From assembly GCA_963704075.1 (NCBI GenBank), contig CAVPGV010000017.1, positions 92,757-156,756 of the forward strand: DNA of 64,000 nt, given 5' to 3'. Under the pieces are notes generated by a model, which was not told the DNA's origin, ran no database searches, and saw only the letters and a list, made by a program, of their open reading frames with translations. Positions 45,644-55,150 of this stretch are shown here, piece by piece. The position numbers and the translations under genes are program-made. Every line of letters begins with the position of its first letter. Position 1 is the stretch's first letter. The DNA comes from JADKAV01 sp963704075. GTDB taxonomy: Bacteria > Actinomycetota > Actinomycetes > S36-B12 > UBA10799.

Positions 45644-46592
45644 ATGACAGTTCCCGCGACCGATTGGACCGAGACGATCTCAGCCGACGAACCGGAAAGG
45701 CACGAGCGCTTCGCGGACTCGATCGTCAAGCTGCAGACCCGTATCAACGCGAAGCGAGGTCCGGGACGTGCTTTCCACCGCAAGCCCATTGCGGCGCTAG
45801 CGGGCCGACTCGTCGTGCCGGAGGTGCTTCCCGAGTACGCCCGGCACGGGTTGTTCGCCGGACCGGGCGAGTACGAGGTGGTCGTGCGGATGTCCAACGG
45901 GGCGGTCGTCCCGCAGCCCGACGCGCTGCCGGACATCCGCGGCTTCGCGCTGTCGGTCCGCGGCCTCGATGCTCCCGGCGCCTTGGGTCAGCGCACCGAT
46001 CGGCAGGACTTCCTGCTGATCAACATGCCCTCGTTCGGCTTCGAGGACTCCCAGGACTTCGCCGATATCGTCACGTCCGGCCGCGCGGGGACAGGTCGCG
46101 CTGCTGCGCTTCCTGATCGAGAAGTACGGGCTGGTCAAAGGACCTCTGGAGATGGCCCAACTGGTCGCGGCGCAAGCGCGGCCGTTCACCGGGTTCGCGA
46201 CCGCCGAGTTCCACAGCTGCGCGCCGGTGGCCTGGGGTCCCTACGCGGCGCACGTCCACGTCAAGCCCCGGGGTGCGGGCAGGAATCTGCTCGCGTGGCG
46301 GGATTGGGGAGCCGACATCCACCAACGCCTGGCCAAGGGCACGCTGCGGTGGGACCTGCAGGCGCAGTTCTACACCGATCCCGACCGCACCCCCATCGAG
46401 GACGGCCGCAAGGTCTGGAAGGCCCCGAAACTCACCGTCGGAAACCTGGTGCTGGACTCGTTGGCAGATGCCGATGTGGTGGAGGCCGATCATTTCGATC
46501 CGTGGTCTGCGCTCGCAGAGCATCGACCGTTGGGGGAAATCATGCGCGCGCGCAAGGCCGCGTACTTCCCGAGTTACCGGAACCGAACGTGA
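45644..46592 (+). CDS. Catalase-family protein (one frameshift)
   Basis: About 316 codons joined over an indel near 46090. The N-terminal half (HARGLF-type position ARHGLFAGPGEYEVVVRMSN) and the C-terminal half (FHSCAPVAWGPYAAHVHVKP, DGRKVWKAPKLTVGNLVL) belong to the small catalase-like/peroxidase group. These proteins bind heme and often act as peroxidases rather than full catalases. ATG 45644 lies 7 bases after CACACT. No signal peptide. Confidence 0.8.
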
Positions 46593-46595
46593 AGT

Positions 46596-46683
46596 GACCC
46601 CCCGCACACCCGACAGAGCACGCTTACCCTTGCTGCCTTCCGGCCCTGGGGGAGTTGGGCATGATGCCGCCGCACGGGGGGTC
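46596..46683 (-). ncRNA. ffs: Signal recognition particle RNA, small bacterial type
   Basis: On the minus strand an 88-base RNA closes with GACCCCCCG paired to CGGGGGGTC. The apical domain contains cagggccggaaggcagcaag, which matches the conserved SRP helix 8 with the GGAA tetraloop and the asymmetric loop for Ffh binding. It lies before dnaX as in many bacteria, separated here by the catalase-like gene. Confidence 0.93.
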
Positions 46684-46726
46684 CCTACCAGAATACGCAC
46701 ACCGGTGTACCCGTACCATCGTCGGT

Positions 46727-46811
46727 GGAGGATTCGCCTAGTGGCCTATGGCGCTCGCTTGGAAAGCGGGTTGGGTTAACGCCCTCAGGGGTTCGAATCC
46801 CCTATCCTCCG
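46727..46811 (+). tRNA. tRNA-Ser(GGA)
   Basis: Acceptor stem GGAGGAT pairs with ATCCTCC, anticodon loop CTTGGAAAG gives anticodon GGA, long variable arm and GGTTCGAATCC T-arm are present. 3' CCA is not encoded. It reads UCC and UCU codons. Confidence 0.97.
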
Positions 46812-46819
46812 CTCATGAG

Positions 46820-46850
46820 AAGGGCCCCGAGTGTTATGCCGGGGGCCCTT
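46820..46850 (+). terminator. Strong intrinsic terminator after tRNA-Ser(GGA)
   Basis: AAGGGCCCC (46820-46828) pairs perfectly with GGGGCCCTT (46842-46850), followed by TCTCATT. It is 9 bases after the tRNA end. Confidence 0.85.
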
Positions 46851-46854
46851 TCTC

Positions 46855-47170
46855 ATTCGCGGATGTTTGGCGGAGATTGTGGCCCGGCACGCGAAATGTC
46901 GCACCCGTGGGCGCTTGAGATGTCCCGCTAGCTGCGCGATAGCCAGCAAGTTGTGGGTCATTTGGCAACCAACGGGTCATTTCATGAGGAGGCCCGTCCA
47001 CGGGCCGACGGCGCCCCCCTGGGTGATCGGGCCTACCAGGGGCCAGAACAACCCGATCGAAACCACCAAATGGCGGTGTTGGCCGTCGACCAGAGCGCGG
47101 TCCCGGACTCATGGCAAGCGTGATCGGACTGCTCGACGAACACCTGCGCAGATGAGACGGATCAACCCGA
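46855..47170. other. Intergenic stretch, no gene seen
   Basis: About 300 bases between the terminator and the penicillin-acylase gene. Several open frames exist on both strands but none has a ribosome site, family pattern or start box. A short C-terminal-like piece (VIGLLDEHLR) near 47120 may be a remnant of a lost gene, but I cannot identify it. Confidence 0.4.
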
Positions 47171-47174
47171 CCGC

Positions 47175-49854
47175 CTATTTCGTGACGCTCACCGCTTGCT
47201 GGAACGTCGGACGGTTCTGGAACGGGTACACGCTCGGCGCGGTCACCCCGGCGGTCACCCGCGCGCGGTTGGCGTTCCAGCATGAGGGCTGGGGGTCCGT
47301 GGCACAGGCACCGGATCCGTAGAGCTGCTCCGGAGTGACCGTCAACGCCTGCTTCAGCGAATCCTGCAGGGCCGTGCTGCAGGCGGTCTTGTCTCCGTTG
47401 CCGCAGAACGCAACGGGGAACCCTCCAGGCACCGGCGCGCCGGTCTGCACGCGCTGCAGATCCTGCAGGCTGTAGCCCCACCAGCCATCGGAGAAGCCAG
47501 GTGCGCTCGGGCGGCTGGTGACGGCGCCGAACGAGATCATGTTCTGGATCTCGCTGAAGGCCTCATCGCCGAGCCCGGGCTGGAACTGCGCGGTCAGCAG
47601 TTTCGGCCACCAGGCGTCAAGGATCTGAATCGCCGCAGTGTGCTCGAACGCGCCGTCCTTGTCGAGGTCGCGCCGGTGACCGCCGTCAGCCATCCAGGCC
47701 TTGAGCTTGTCGATCGCGGCCACCAACTCCGGGTCGGACACCGTACCCATCGCGTCGAACACCGTCGGCAGCACCTTGGCTGCCCGGATGTCCTGCGTGG
47801 CCGACTCCTCCATGGCCTGGACGACCTGGGCAAGGGTGGCCTTCTTGCCGCCGCTCACGGCAGCCTGCAGTTTCTCCTCGATGAGGTTGGAGCGGTAGAA
47901 CGGCCCGTAGCCCCACTGCTCGTCGGCGGCCGCCCAGTCCTTGGCCGGCTTGTTGTTCCACGAGACCATGACCGGCTGGTTCTTGGTCTTGGGGTGCCTC
48001 TTGAAGGCCAGCAGGTCCATCGTGTACTTCTTCGCGTTGAAGCCCTGCCAGTCGTACTTGCCGGTCCCCAGGACCGGGAAGTCGGGGGAAGTGCCCTTCG
48101 CACGCTTGGGGTAGGCGCCCGACAGATAGTACGCGGTGTGCTTGGCGTTCTGGAACGCCCAGTTGAAGGTGAACTGGATCTTCGAGGCCGACTTGTGGAA
48201 CTTCTTCGGCGACGACATCTGGTTGGGCTGGTTGAACTTCCGGAAACCCAGGATGGAGTCCGCCTCGTGCAGGTAGGTGGTACGCGCGGTGACGTATGCG
48301 ACCTTCTTGCCATTCGACGTGCCGTAGTGGGTCACCAGACCGTGCACGGTGCGGTACACCTTCAGCTTGGCCTTGCCGGCGGCCGTCTTGTCGATGGCGT
48401 TCGGCTTCCAGGACAGGTTACGGACCAGCTTCTCCATCTTGCGGCACTTGCCCTTGTACTTGTATTTGTACTTGCTGCCGCCGCAGAGCACCTCCGCGAA
48501 GGTGTCCACGTTGTCCGAACCGGCAGACGTCGCGCTCCACGCGTAGTCGCGGCCACGTCCAAGTTGTACGTACATGCTCACGCCAGGGAATGCGGCGCCG
48601 CGGGCGTCGATGCCCGGACCGTGCAGTTCCAGTTCCATCAGCACCTGGGGCAGGTAGTAGCCGACCTGCGGCCCCAGCACACCCAGCGGCCGGCCGTTGG
48701 CCGAGTTCTTGGCCGAAAGCAGTTCCCAGTTCGAGTGGTGCCCGTCGAGTTGCTCTTTCTGGATCGCATCCCCCACGGACACGCTGTCGTCGGCGGCTGC
48801 AAGCGCTGAGCTTGACGTGCCTGCCGGAGATGACCTTCCACGGCGTAACGCTCGTTCCCGGATCGGGCAGGGCGAGTCCCTTCGGGGCGAACGAGTCGCC
48901 CGTCTGGTACGGGAAACTCTCCGGGATGGTCGTCGGGGCGGTCGGATTGTTCTTGGAGCGGAAACCGGTCCAGATAGCCCGTCCCTGCTCGACACCGAAC
49001 CGGGCCTCCAGCGCCCGCAGGATCTCCGCCGATGTGACCTCGGCGCCGCCGCCGCGGCCGAAGATGCCGCCGAACAGCGTGGCCACGGCCATCACGTCGG
49101 TGGCCTTCCACTTCTTGAGCTTCTGACCCACCGCCGCGTACTCACCGGGTAGCAGCGCATCGTTCTTACGGGCGGCCTTGATGTAAGCGTTGATCCCCTT
49201 GACGTATGCCGTGACGTCCTTGCGCAGCTTCTTCCACTCCTTGAGGCTGCCCTGGGCGGGAGCCTTCAGCATGCGCTTGAGGTCGGCTTCGGTGTACGCG
49301 TTGTTCTGCCACTGGTTGGCGTCGGCGTTGAGGTTGCCGCCGCCCAGGAAGTTGGTCAGGTCCGCGCGGCCGGTGTGACGCAGCACGTCCATGAGGAACA
49401 GGCGGTCGTTGGCCGAGGCGTAGCCGGCGCCGAACATCGTGTCGCTGCGGGTCTTGCCGTAGACGCGTGGGACGCCGTACTGCTTGTCGCGCAGGATGGT
49501 CACACCCTTACGTGGCTTGACCGTCTTCGCGCGGTTCTTCTTCTTCACGCCGAAGGTCGCGTCCTTGTAGTAGTCGTTCACCTGCGAGTCGGTCAACGTC
49601 GGCGAGGCGTAGAGCAGACCGTCGTACAGCGGTTGCTGGTCGGCCCAGTGCTTGGGCAGGGCGCCTGTGGCACGGAAGTTCAGAATCTGGCCGAGGGTGT
49701 CGAGGCCGTTCTGTCCAGGCGGCAGCACGTTGCGAAAACCGCCGGCGTCGTTCTTGCCGTAGGTCCCGGGATTGTCGGCATAGGCCGGCACGGCGACGAG
49801 CATGGCGGAGGCTGCTGCGAGGGGGACGGCGATGCGGGACAGTACACGATGCAT
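47175..49854 (-). CDS. Secreted penicillin-acylase-family enzyme (one frameshift)
   Basis: About 892 codons with a one-base insertion near 48810 that splits it in two frames. A signal peptide (1-26) is followed by the alpha region (GVTILRDKQYGVPRVYG). The self-cleavage region HHSNWELLSAKNSANGRPL holds the likely N-terminal nucleophile serine of the beta chain, and LHGPGIDARGAAFPGVSM the substrate-pocket region. These Ntn hydrolases cleave amides such as acyl-homoserine lactones or beta-lactam side chains. It is lysine-rich with an unusual KYKYKYKGK run. Substrate unknown. Confidence 0.85.
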
Positions 49855-50078
49855 GAGCTACCTCGTTCTCTGGCGTTCGCACGACACTCTAGGCGCTTAA
49901 ACGGGACGGTGAGAAGCGTTTCTCCCGATCCGCTCCGGGGGTAACCACTGGTTCAGGAATCGGGTTGCCGTGGGTGGCTGACCTTTCGACCGCGTCTGCC
50001 GACTGTCGCACGGACCGGGTGTCGCCGCCGTCGAACCACCGCGTGACTAGTCGGCCGGTCGGCCCCGCCGGAACAGGC

Positions 50079-50190
50079 GTTGGAGTTGTGTACGGGCGTT
50101 GGAGAAACGCACGGAGGTTGGAGTTGGTCCGGCCGCGCGACTCCAACGGATGCACCTGAGTCCAACGGATCGTGCTCAACTCCAACGGCT
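50079..50190. repeat. Dispersed repeat family A, copy at 50.1 kb
   Basis: Left half: cgttggagttgtgtacgg, then gttggagaaacgcacgg and gttggagttgg. Right half: actccaacgg, tccaacgg and caactccaacggctg, the inverted motifs. So direct motifs on the left face inverted motifs on the right. It lies between the acylase gene and the DUF2207 gene, in a 353-base gap with no other feature. Confidence 0.7.
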
Positions 50191-50207
50191 GCGACGCCGC
50201 CGCCAGC

Positions 50208-51968
50208 TCACCAGGACCCACCGCCGCCGCCGCCCGAGCCACCTCCGCCGCCTCCGCCCCCGCCGCCGGAGGACGAGGAGCGCTGAGTCGCCTGGTACGC
50301 GGCCACGGCCGATGCCTCCACCGCCACCACTCCGGTCGACAGGGCCCACATGCGAGAGGTGTTCGTGGGAGAGGTGTAGAGGTGCGAGGTGCCGGCCATC
50401 GCGGAGGCCTCCGGGCTGCCCGGCGGTGGCGTGCAGGACGCCGCCCATTCGTCCGCGCAGTCGAAGGCCACCGCCCACGGCAGGTACTCGTCGAAGTGCC
50501 TCACCCGCGCGGCGTAATCGAAACGCTCCGACGAGGCCGGCGTGGAAAGCACCTTCTTGAAACCGGCGGTTGCGTCGCGCAGGTCGGCCCCGCGGTCGGT
50601 GATCCGGGTGGTGTCGCGGCGGTTGATGATCAGCCCGATGGCTGCGGCCACCCATAGCGCAAACGCCACGGCCAGCCCGTCGTTGAGCCAGATCAGCGCG
50701 GTGAATCCGCCGATGATCGCCACGTAGATGAGGAACAACGCCCACCCCGATCCGCCGACCCGGGTCGCGAGACCGTCCCTGACGGCGCGGTCGTCGACCT
50801 CGCCGTTGATGGTGCCGTCGAGGCTGGACAGGAGTTTGCCGTCGGTCACGCTGTCCTTGGAGATCGTCCGGGAGGCGCCGGGCAACTGCAGCCCCAGGCT
50901 GTCGATCGCCGCTTGGAAGCCGACCAGGTCGGGCACCGGGTTCTGGGTACGCGTCAACTGGATCCAGTCCGGGCCGTCGTCGTCGTGTACGGAGCGCTGT
51001 TCGGCCTGGAAATCGACGACCTTGTGCGCCACGAGGTTGAGCAACACCGCCGGTACACCACGACTGGCCGGGGTCTCGTCCAGCATCCAGGCGGCCACCA
51101 GTGGGTCCGGTCCGGGCGGCTCGAAACGCGGCGCAGGGTTGAGCCGGCGTTCCCGGGAGCGGGCGAAGGTCCGGACCGTGAGCAACAGCGACAGCGCCAC
51201 GAAACCCAGGGTTGCGAACAGCAGCAACGTCTGACCGGCCGTACGCCCGGCCCCCGGGGCTGACTGCGCGAAGAACGCCTGCATGGTGATCGGGGTGTAC
51301 GTGGGGAGTTGACTCACCGAGATCCGGTACTGCCCGTCGGCCTGGGTGATTTCGCACGGTACGGCCGCCTCGCAGGTGGGGGGCTGCACAGTCGGCGGGA
51401 TCGACGCACGGATCTCCACCTGGCGCATCGGCATCGACCAGCCCGACCCGACGACGTCCCAGTACCACTGCGACCCGGCGCCCTCCGGGTCGTCCTTGGG
51501 CGCGGTCAACGCGTTCTCGGTGGTGGAGATGATCCGGTACCGCTGAATGCCGCGATCGAACACGCGGCCCTGCGAACCGACCCGGATGGTCTTGGTGCCA
51601 CCGCCCTCCTGGGACACGATGTACGGCTCCGGCACCCACTGGCCGCCTTGCCGTCGCTCCACGGACACGACCTCGACCGGGTGCTCGATGTTCGCGTACT
51701 GGGCGTCCTCGGTGTCGAAGATCCGGTAGATCCCGTGCTTGCCGTAGGTGGTGAATTCCACCGCGAGGACCTCGGTGATCGCCAGTCGGCCGTCGGGCTC
51801 GAGGATGAACTGCGCGCGGTAGTCGTCGACGATGGACGTGTCCTCGACATCGCCGCCGGAGCCGGCGAAGACGTCCTTGAACGGCACCGGGTACACACCG
51901 AACCAACCGGCCACGATCGCCGCTCCGAGCAGCAGCACCAGCAACAATCGCAACTTCGGGATCCGCAT
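50208..51968 (-). CDS. DUF2207 membrane protein
   Basis: 586 residues from ATG 51968. A signal-anchor helix (residues 4-26), an extracytoplasmic DUF2207 domain, a second helix at about 246-265 (LLLFATLGFVALSLLLTV), two more helices at about 435-475 and a tail of a long glycine-serine run. The family works with LemA-type proteins; here the lemA gene is divergent with 18 bases between the starts. Function unknown, but linked to membrane or envelope stress. The glycine run ends GGGGSW. Confidence 0.85.
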   Translation of the reverse strand: MRIPKLRLLLVLLLGAAIVAGWFGVYPVPFKDVFAGSGGDVEDTSIVDDYRAQFILEPDGRLAITEVLAVEFTTYGKHGIYRIFDTEDAQYANIEHPVEVVSVERRQGGQWVPEPYIVSQEGGGTKTIRVGSQGRVFDRGIQRYRIISTTENALTAPKDDPEGAGSQWYWDVVGSGWSMPMRQVEIRASIPPTVQPPTCEAAVPCEITQADGQYRISVSQLPTYTPITMQAFFAQSAPGAGRTAGQTLLLFATLGFVALSLLLTVRTFARSRERRLNPAPRFEPPGPDPLVAAWMLDETPASRGVPAVLLNLVAHKVVDFQAEQRSVHDDDGPDWIQLTRTQNPVPDLVGFQAAIDSLGLQLPGASRTISKDSVTDGKLLSSLDGTINGEVDDRAVRDGLATRVGGSGWALFLIYVAIIGGFTALIWLNDGLAVAFALWVAAAIGLIINRRDTTRITDRGADLRDATAGFKKVLSTPASSERFDYAARVRHFDEYLPWAVAFDCADEWAASCTPPPGSPEASAMAGTSHLYTSPTNTSRMWALSTGVVAVEASAVAAYQATQRSSSSGGGGGGGGGGSGGGGGGSW

Positions 51969-51974
51969 CAGCGC

Positions 51975-51980
51975 TACCCT
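51975..51980 (+). promoter_or_regulatory. Leaderless -10 box TACCCT of lemA
   Basis: TACCCT, 6 bases, GTG at 51987. It lies in the 18-base gap between the divergent DUF2207 and LemA genes. Confidence 0.7.
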
Positions 51981-51986
51981 GCCCTC

Positions 51987-52535
51987 GTGACTCTCGTGAT
52001 TATTGCGATCGTAATCCTCCTGGTCGGACTTGGCGTGGTCTTGTACAACCGGCTGATCCGCTTGCGCAACAAGGTTGAGGAGGCCTGGGCCCAGATCGAC
52101 GTGCAACTGCAGCGCCGCCACGACCTGATCCCGAACCTGGTCAGCACGGTCAAGGGGTACGCCTCGCATGAGAAGACCACCCTCGAGGAGGTGACCGCCG
52201 CGCGCGCCGCTGCCGTCTCGGCGCAGGGGGCTGCGGCCGCTGGGCAGACCGAGAGCGTGCTGAGTTCAGCGTTGGGCCGCTTGTTCGCGGTGGCGGAGAA
52301 CTACCCCGAACTCAAGGCCGATCAGAACTTCCGTCACCTTCAGGAGGAACTGTCCGACACCGAGGACAAGGTCGCCTTCGCCCGGCAGTACTACAACGAC
52401 AATGTACGGGAGTGGAACACCCGGATCGCGAGTGTTCCGGACAACCTCGTGGCCGGCCTCATGCGCGCCGAGAAGGCCGAATACTTCGAACTCGAAGGTG
52501 GCGCCGGAGCGGCTCCGCAGGTCAGTTTCGAGTGA
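51987..52535 (+). CDS. LemA-family protein
   Basis: 182 residues. One N-terminal membrane helix (residues 2-22) and a helical body with the LemA signature VQLQRRHDLIPNLVSTVKG. LemA proteins are single-pass with a cytoplasmic helical bundle; their role is not settled. It is divergent from DUF2207, its common partner, and its stop overlaps the GTG of the GH13 gene. Confidence 0.92.
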   Translation: MTLVIIAIVILLVGLGVVLYNRLIRLRNKVEEAWAQIDVQLQRRHDLIPNLVSTVKGYASHEKTTLEEVTAARAAAVSAQGAAAAGQTESVLSSALGRLFAVAENYPELKADQNFRHLQEELSDTEDKVAFARQYYNDNVREWNTRIASVPDNLVAGLMRAEKAEYFELEGGAGAAPQVSFE

Positions 52536-53845
52536 GTACTGCGCATCCGGCCTGGGTCGAGCACGTCGTCTGGTGGCAGGTCTATCCGCTGGGATTCCTG
52601 GACGCGCCCACCGCTGCCGACCCCGAGGTCGTGCACCGGTTGCCGAACCTGGAGAACTGGCTGGACTACCTGATCGAGCTCGGCGCCTCCGGACTGGCGC
52701 TGGGCCCGATGTTCGCATCGTCGTCGCACGGCTACGACACGATCGACTACTACCGGATAGACCCGCGGATCGGAGACGCCCACGACTTCGAGCGCCTAGT
52801 CGAAGCCGCCCACGAGCGTGGGATCCGGGTACTGCTGGACGGCGTGTTCAACCATGTCGGCCGACAGTTCCCGATGTTCCAGCAGGCGCTGCGCGAGGGG
52901 GAGGGCTCACCGGCTGCCGAGTGGTTCCACCTCTTCTGGAAAGGCGAGGACCAGGAACCGGAGTACGAGCACTTCGAGGGGCACCGCGATCTGGTGACCC
53001 TCAACCACGGCAGTTCGCAGGTGGTGGACTTCGTGACCGAGGTGATGTGCCACTGGCTGCAGCGGGGAGCCGACGGCTGGCGGCTGGACGCGACCTACGC
53101 GATCCCCGCCGGGTTCTGGGCGCAGGTGCTGCCCCGGGTCCGCGAACGTTTTCCGGACGCCTACATCGTCGGCGAGATGATCCACGGCGAATACAGCGCA
53201 TACGTTGCGGAAGGGCACCTCGACTCTGTGACCCAGTACGAGTTGTGGAAGGCGATCTGGAGTTCGCTCAACGACCACAACCTGCACGAACTCGACTGGA
53301 CGTTGGGCCGGAACAACGACTTCCTCGACCAGTTCGTGCCACTAACGTTCCTCGGCAATCACGACGTCACGCGCATCGCGAGCAAACTGACCGACCAGCA
53401 GCACTACCCGCACGCGTTGGCGATCCTGATGACCGTCGGGGGCACGCCGTCGATCTACGCCGGTGATGAACAGGGGTTCCGCGGGATCAAGGAGGACCGT
53501 CCCGGCGGCGACGAGCAGGTGCGTCCGGCCTTCCCCCAGCGTCCTGAAGACCTGGCGCCGTTCGGCCAGCAGCTGTACCACCTGCATCAGGAACTGATCG
53601 GACTGCGCCGGCGGCATCCATGGCTCACGCAGGCACGCACTCAAGTGCTGCATGTTGCCGATGAGCAGATGGTGTTCCGCAGCGCATGGGGTGAGGATGC
53701 CCTTGTCGTCGGGCTCAATCTCAGTGACGAGCAGGTCACTGTGCACGGTCCGGGTGGCACCGAGGTGCTGGCCGGGAACGGCTGGATCGACGGCTGGGAG
53801 ACGGTGGGCCTGCCTGCGCACGGCTGGGCGATCCTGGCGACCTGA
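52532..53845 (+). CDS. GH13 alpha-amylase-family glycoside hydrolase
   Basis: 437 residues, GTG overlapping the LemA stop. The GH13 catalytic residues are D186 (GWRLDATYAI), E215 (YIVGEMIHG) and D278 (TFLGNHDVTR). No signal peptide, so it acts in the cytoplasm on alpha-glucans, malto-oligosaccharides, trehalose or sucrose-like sugars. Short for an amylase, without extra domains. It is followed within 45 bases by exonuclease III. Confidence 0.93.
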   Translation: MSTAHPAWVEHVVWWQVYPLGFLDAPTAADPEVVHRLPNLENWLDYLIELGASGLALGPMFASSSHGYDTIDYYRIDPRIGDAHDFERLVEAAHERGIRVLLDGVFNHVGRQFPMFQQALREGEGSPAAEWFHLFWKGEDQEPEYEHFEGHRDLVTLNHGSSQVVDFVTEVMCHWLQRGADGWRLDATYAIPAGFWAQVLPRVRERFPDAYIVGEMIHGEYSAYVAEGHLDSVTQYELWKAIWSSLNDHNLHELDWTLGRNNDFLDQFVPLTFLGNHDVTRIASKLTDQQHYPHALAILMTVGGTPSIYAGDEQGFRGIKEDRPGGDEQVRPAFPQRPEDLAPFGQQLYHLHQELIGLRRRHPWLTQARTQVLHVADEQMVFRSAWGEDALVVGLNLSDEQVTVHGPGGTEVLAGNGWIDGWETVGLPAHGWAILAT

Positions 53846-53888
53846 GCGGCGCCTGTCGGCAGGCTTGTGCGTTTGGAACAATGGGCCG

Positions 53889-54689
53889 GTGCGCATCGTC
53901 ACCTGGAACGTCAACTCCCTGCCCAGCCGTATGCCCCGGATGCGGGTGTGGCTGCAGGTCATGAAACCGGATGTCCTCTGCCTGCAGGAGACCAAGATCC
54001 CCGACGAGCAGTTCCCGCATGAGGAACTCCGGGAGTTGGGATACGAAGCGGTGCACCGCGGGGACGGTCGCTGGAACGGGGTCGCGATCCTGTCCCGGGT
54101 CGGGATCGACGAGGTGGTCACCGACCTGCCGGACGTGTGCGGCTTCCCCAACGACGACGACCCCCCCGAGCCGAGGTTCCTCTCGGCGGTGTGTGGTGGC
54201 GTGCAGGTGGTCTGTGTCTACGTCCCCAACGGACGCACGCTGGACAACCCGCACTACCTCTACAAGCTGCGGTGGCTGTCGGCTCTGCACCGGTTCGCCG
54301 GGCAACCGGCCGCCGGCCCGCGTCCCTTCGCGATCCTCGGCGACTTCAACGTCGCACCCAATGACGAGGATGTCTGGAACATCGCCGACTTCGAGGGCAG
54401 CACGCACGTGTCGGAGCCGGAGCGGGTTGCGATCCGCGAACTCGTGGACCTGGGTCTGGAGGACCTGCCGCCGACGATCAGCAAGGGCAATCCGTTCACG
54501 TTCTGGGACTACCGGGGCGGGAACTTCCACAAAGGGTTGGGCATGCGCATCGACCTGATCCTGGCCAACCCGGGCTTTGCGGCCGCCGTGTCGGAGACGT
54601 TCATCGACCGGGAGGCGCGCAAGACCGGCACGAAGGGCAGCCCGCCGCCCAGCGACCACGCGCCATTGATCGTCGACCTGGATCTCTGA
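53889..54689 (+). CDS. xth: Exodeoxyribonuclease III
   Basis: 266 residues. MRIVTWNVNSL and LCLQETKI carry the metal-binding Asn and Glu, ILGDFNVAP holds the catalytic Asp-Asn, and PPPSDHAPLIVDLDL the final Asp-His. It is an AP endonuclease and 3' exonuclease in DNA repair. GTG start lies 6 bases after AACAAT. Downstream is a composite repeat region of 450 bases. Confidence 0.94.
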   Translation: MRIVTWNVNSLPSRMPRMRVWLQVMKPDVLCLQETKIPDEQFPHEELRELGYEAVHRGDGRWNGVAILSRVGIDEVVTDLPDVCGFPNDDDPPEPRFLSAVCGGVQVVCVYVPNGRTLDNPHYLYKLRWLSALHRFAGQPAAGPRPFAILGDFNVAPNDEDVWNIADFEGSTHVSEPERVAIRELVDLGLEDLPPTISKGNPFTFWDYRGGNFHKGLGMRIDLILANPGFAAAVSETFIDREARKTGTKGSPPPSDHAPLIVDLDL

Positions 54690-54743
54690 GACGTCATCGA
54701 CCCACCGCCGGAGCATCTGTTCAACGGTGCTTTGGTTTGCTCG

Positions 54744-54900
54744 AGAGTTCATGTCCAGTCCATGGCCACGAACGCGCGAGAGTCGGCGACTCGAAGTAGG
54801 ACGAGCCGACGGCACGTGCCCTGCCGGTCGTTGTCTGACTGAGTCTTGAGCCTTCTGGTGAAGATCCGACCAGTGGCAGGTCGTTCTGTCACCAGAAGGC
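54744..54900. repeat. Dispersed repeat family B, best-preserved copy
   Basis: The left edge is gagttcatgtccagtccatg. The right half forms a perfect 10 bp outer stem, CCTTCTGGTG (54851-54860) with CACCAGAAGG (54890-54899), around an inner stem CGACC/GGTCG. The first third also contains an internal GTCGGC/GCCGAC repeat. It lies 85 bases before a family A copy. Confidence 0.75.
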
Positions 54901-54988
54901 AATACTCCGGCGGCTGAGTGTCCGAGTGCGCCGAGCGGCCAGCCGAGCCGGCCGACTCCCGGTGAATCCGAAGCTCCTGCGCACAGAC

Positions 54989-55100
54989 GTTGGAGTTGTG
55001 CACGGAAGTTGGAGAACCGCACGGGTGTTGGAGTTGCGCGGGCGTCTTTCGTCCAACGCCTGTGCCTATGCCCAACGCGTGTGCGCAACTCCAACGGCTG
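54989..55100. repeat. Dispersed repeat family A, copy at 55.0 kb
   Basis: Left half gttggagttgtgcacgg, gttggagaaccgcacgg and gttggagttgc; right half gtccaacgcctgtg, cccaacgcgtgtg and caactccaacggctgt. Shared with the 50.1 kb copy over most of its length. The metzincin gene begins 50 bases later. Confidence 0.7.
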
Positions 55101-55138
55101 TCACTGAGCCCACTTTGCCAGCTATCACCGACTCGACG

Positions 55139-55144
55139 TACCGT
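55139..55144 (+). promoter_or_regulatory. Leaderless -10 box TACCGT of the metzincin gene
   Basis: TACCGT, 6 bases, GTG at 55151. It fixes the start of the signal peptide. Confidence 0.7.
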
Positions 55145-55150
55145 CGAGAG

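Noticed and set aside
46855..47170. Transposase remnant between the tRNA-Ser terminator and the acylase gene
   Set aside because: Only a very short similarity-like piece is visible and no inverted repeats or catalytic motif were found.
50176..51906. A 576-codon open frame in a second frame of the DUF2207 region
   Set aside because: Out-of-frame shadow of the DUF2207 gene; arginine-rich and without motifs.
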